Origin: Thermoleophilia bacterium
GTDB lineage: Bacteria > Actinomycetota > Thermoleophilia > RBG-16-64-13
Reading direction: 5' to 3'
Length of the DNA: 5,459 nucleotides
Assembly (NCBI GenBank): GCA_016929985.1
Contig: JAFGIH010000471.1
Location: forward strand, 1 to 5,459
The translations under genes and the position numbers were made by a program. The notes beneath the pieces were generated by a model, which worked only from the letters and a program-made list of their open reading frames with translations, had not been told where the DNA came from and made no database searches. Positions 4,680 through 5,459 of the stretch are shown here, one piece after another (position 1 is the first letter of the stretch; each line of letters begins with the position of its first letter).

Positions 4680-5459
4680 CTATCCTGCGCGGAATCCTCC
4701 GCCTCCACCGCCTCCGGAGAAACCGCCACCGAAGCCGCCGCCTCCGGAGGAGCCCCCGCCACCCCAGGCACCCTTCTTAGAACCGCCGGACGATGGGGCC
4801 GACGTGAGGACGTTTGACATGTTGCTGAGGCTGTTGAACAGACCATCAGAGATGCTGTCGAGACTGAAGCCGCCTCCTCCGCCGCCACCGGAACTGCTTA
4901 TGGGCCCGGCCAAGCCGCCGCCAAGGCCACCGGTGCTGATGGGGCCCGGGCCGGTTGAAGTCGGGATGACCACCGGCGGATGGTACCAATCGGGGGACGA
5001 CACGGTGAGACCTTCGAAGCGTCGCACCCAGTCCTTCTCCACGCCGAAGGCGATAGCGTAAGGAAGATACTTCTCGAAATTCTCCTTGGCCGACTCCATG
5101 TCCTGGAAACGGGTGAGATCCTTGAGATAGTTGCGGAACGCCTCCCACTTCCGCTGCTCCTGTGCTCCCTTGGGCGTTCTCTGCGGCATGTGAGGAGAGA
5201 ACGCCAAGACGATGATCACCGAGACGATGGAGCCGAGCATGAACCATCCCCAGCCGGACAGCTCCACCGAGAAGAATGCAAACGTGATGACCCCCAGGAT
5301 AGCGGCAAGTACGATGCCATATCCGAACCACCGGCCACGGGCTTTCTTGGGGTTCTTGAAGAACAGACCGGCTTTGGTCACTTCTTCGTATACCTGGCCG
5401 ACGATAGGCTGAACGTGCGCATAGAAGCGGTTCTTGAGGTCCGCGGTGGTCACTTGGTC
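4680..5459 (-). CDS. DUF2207 (YciQ-type) membrane protein, C-terminal part; 5' end outside the window
   Basis: 260 codons are visible. The frame is open to the right edge, with Asp-Gln before the GTG at 5453, so that GTG is probably internal: DUF2207 proteins are usually some 550-650 residues, with an N-terminal signal and extracellular domain not seen here. Numbered from that Val: soluble helices 1-40 (KNRFYAHVQPIVGQVYEEV), two membrane helices at about 42-63 and 68-86, an amphipathic region, the family motif YLPYAIAFGVEKDWVRRF at 129-146, then a linker and a Gly/Ser-rich tail at about 168-257 with several runs of five to seven Gly, ending FRAG. The motif and the Gly-rich terminus are typical of the family. 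Function is unknown; an envelope membrane role is all the sequence supports. It is first of the visible minus-strand genes, upstream of the zinc-ribbon membrane protein. Confidence 0.9.
   Translation of the reverse strand, partial: DQVTTADLKNRFYAHVQPIVGQVYEEVTKAGLFFKNPKKARGRWFGYGIVLAAILGVITFAFFSVELSGWGWFMLGSIVSVIIVLAFSPHMPQRTPKGAQEQRKWEAFRNYLKDLTRFQDMESAKENFEKYLPYAIAFGVEKDWVRRFEGLTVSSPDWYHPPVVIPTSTGPGPISTGGLGGGLAGPISSSGGGGGGGFSLDSISDGLFNSLSNMSNVLTSAPSSGGSKKGAWGGGGSSGGGGFGGGFSGGGGGGGFRAG
4683..4770 (-). repeat. Gly-codon low-complexity tract at the end of the DUF2207 gene
   Basis: Tandem GGC/GGA/GGT codons encode the terminal Gly-rich tail; a second, shorter Gly tract lies at about 4873-4892. 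On the opposite strand the same bases read as a proline-rich frame, which is an artefact. These tracts are prone to sequencing and replication slippage, so the exact tail length deserves caution. Confidence 0.75.

Noticed and set aside
4683..4770. Possible CRISPR or tandem repeat array from the repetitive GCC/CCG tract
   Set aside because: The repeats are simple Gly codons in frame within a coding region; there are no regular direct repeats separated by unique spacers.
4666..5061. Plus-strand proline-rich frame of 131 codons
   Set aside because: Its long proline runs are the complement of the Gly-codon tracts in the DUF2207 gene.

Overview
The window is a GC-rich (roughly 60% or more), gene-dense bacterial chromosomal segment with six protein-coding genes, two of them cut by the window edges. 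There are no RNA genes, insertion sequences, CRISPR arrays or prophage genes that I can see. GC-rich codon use, frequent TTG/GTG starts, a membrane-anchored VanW/G5 surface protein with a Thr-rich tail, and an FmdE-family gene beside a ModE-like regulator all fit a Gram-positive, probably anaerobic actinobacterium-like organism (for example a Coriobacteriia-type lineage). That taxonomic guess is inference only; nothing here is a marker gene.

Layout. Left (1 to about 990, minus strand): the N-terminal HTH and catalytic domain of a bifunctional biotin protein ligase/repressor, BirA, whose C-terminal domain lies outside the window. A short divergent promoter region of about 120 bases follows. 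Centre (1111-2994, plus strand): a membrane-anchored, cell-wall-facing protein with two peptidoglycan-binding-type repeats, a VanW domain, a G5-like domain and a Thr-rich tail. It converges, with only 10 bases between stop codons, on a minus-strand cluster that fills the right half.

The minus-strand cluster, in transcription order from the right edge, is: the C-terminal part of a DUF2207 (YciQ-type) membrane protein with a long Gly-rich tail; a two-helix membrane protein with a predicted cytoplasmic winged helix, a four-Cys zinc ribbon and a Pro/Ala/Gly tail; a stand-alone ModE-type winged-helix regulator lacking the molybdate-binding half; and an FmdE-family protein with a C-terminal zinc ribbon. 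Spacing is tight (77 bases, 15 bases, then a 1-base stop/start overlap), so they are probably co-transcribed. A perfect 15-bp hairpin without a U-tract sits between the first two genes, and a second perfect 15-bp inverted repeat lies inside the end of the second gene. Both could tune expression of the downstream genes.

How they work together: DUF2207 and the membrane winged-helix/zinc-ribbon protein look like a membrane pair of unknown function. The ModE-like/FmdE pair looks like a translationally coupled unit, plausibly tied to molybdenum or tungsten enzyme metabolism. Nothing seen here proves a functional link between the two pairs. I do not see convincing evidence of a wholly new system; the most unusual items are the membrane-tethered winged-helix/zinc-ribbon protein and the ModE-FmdE coupling.
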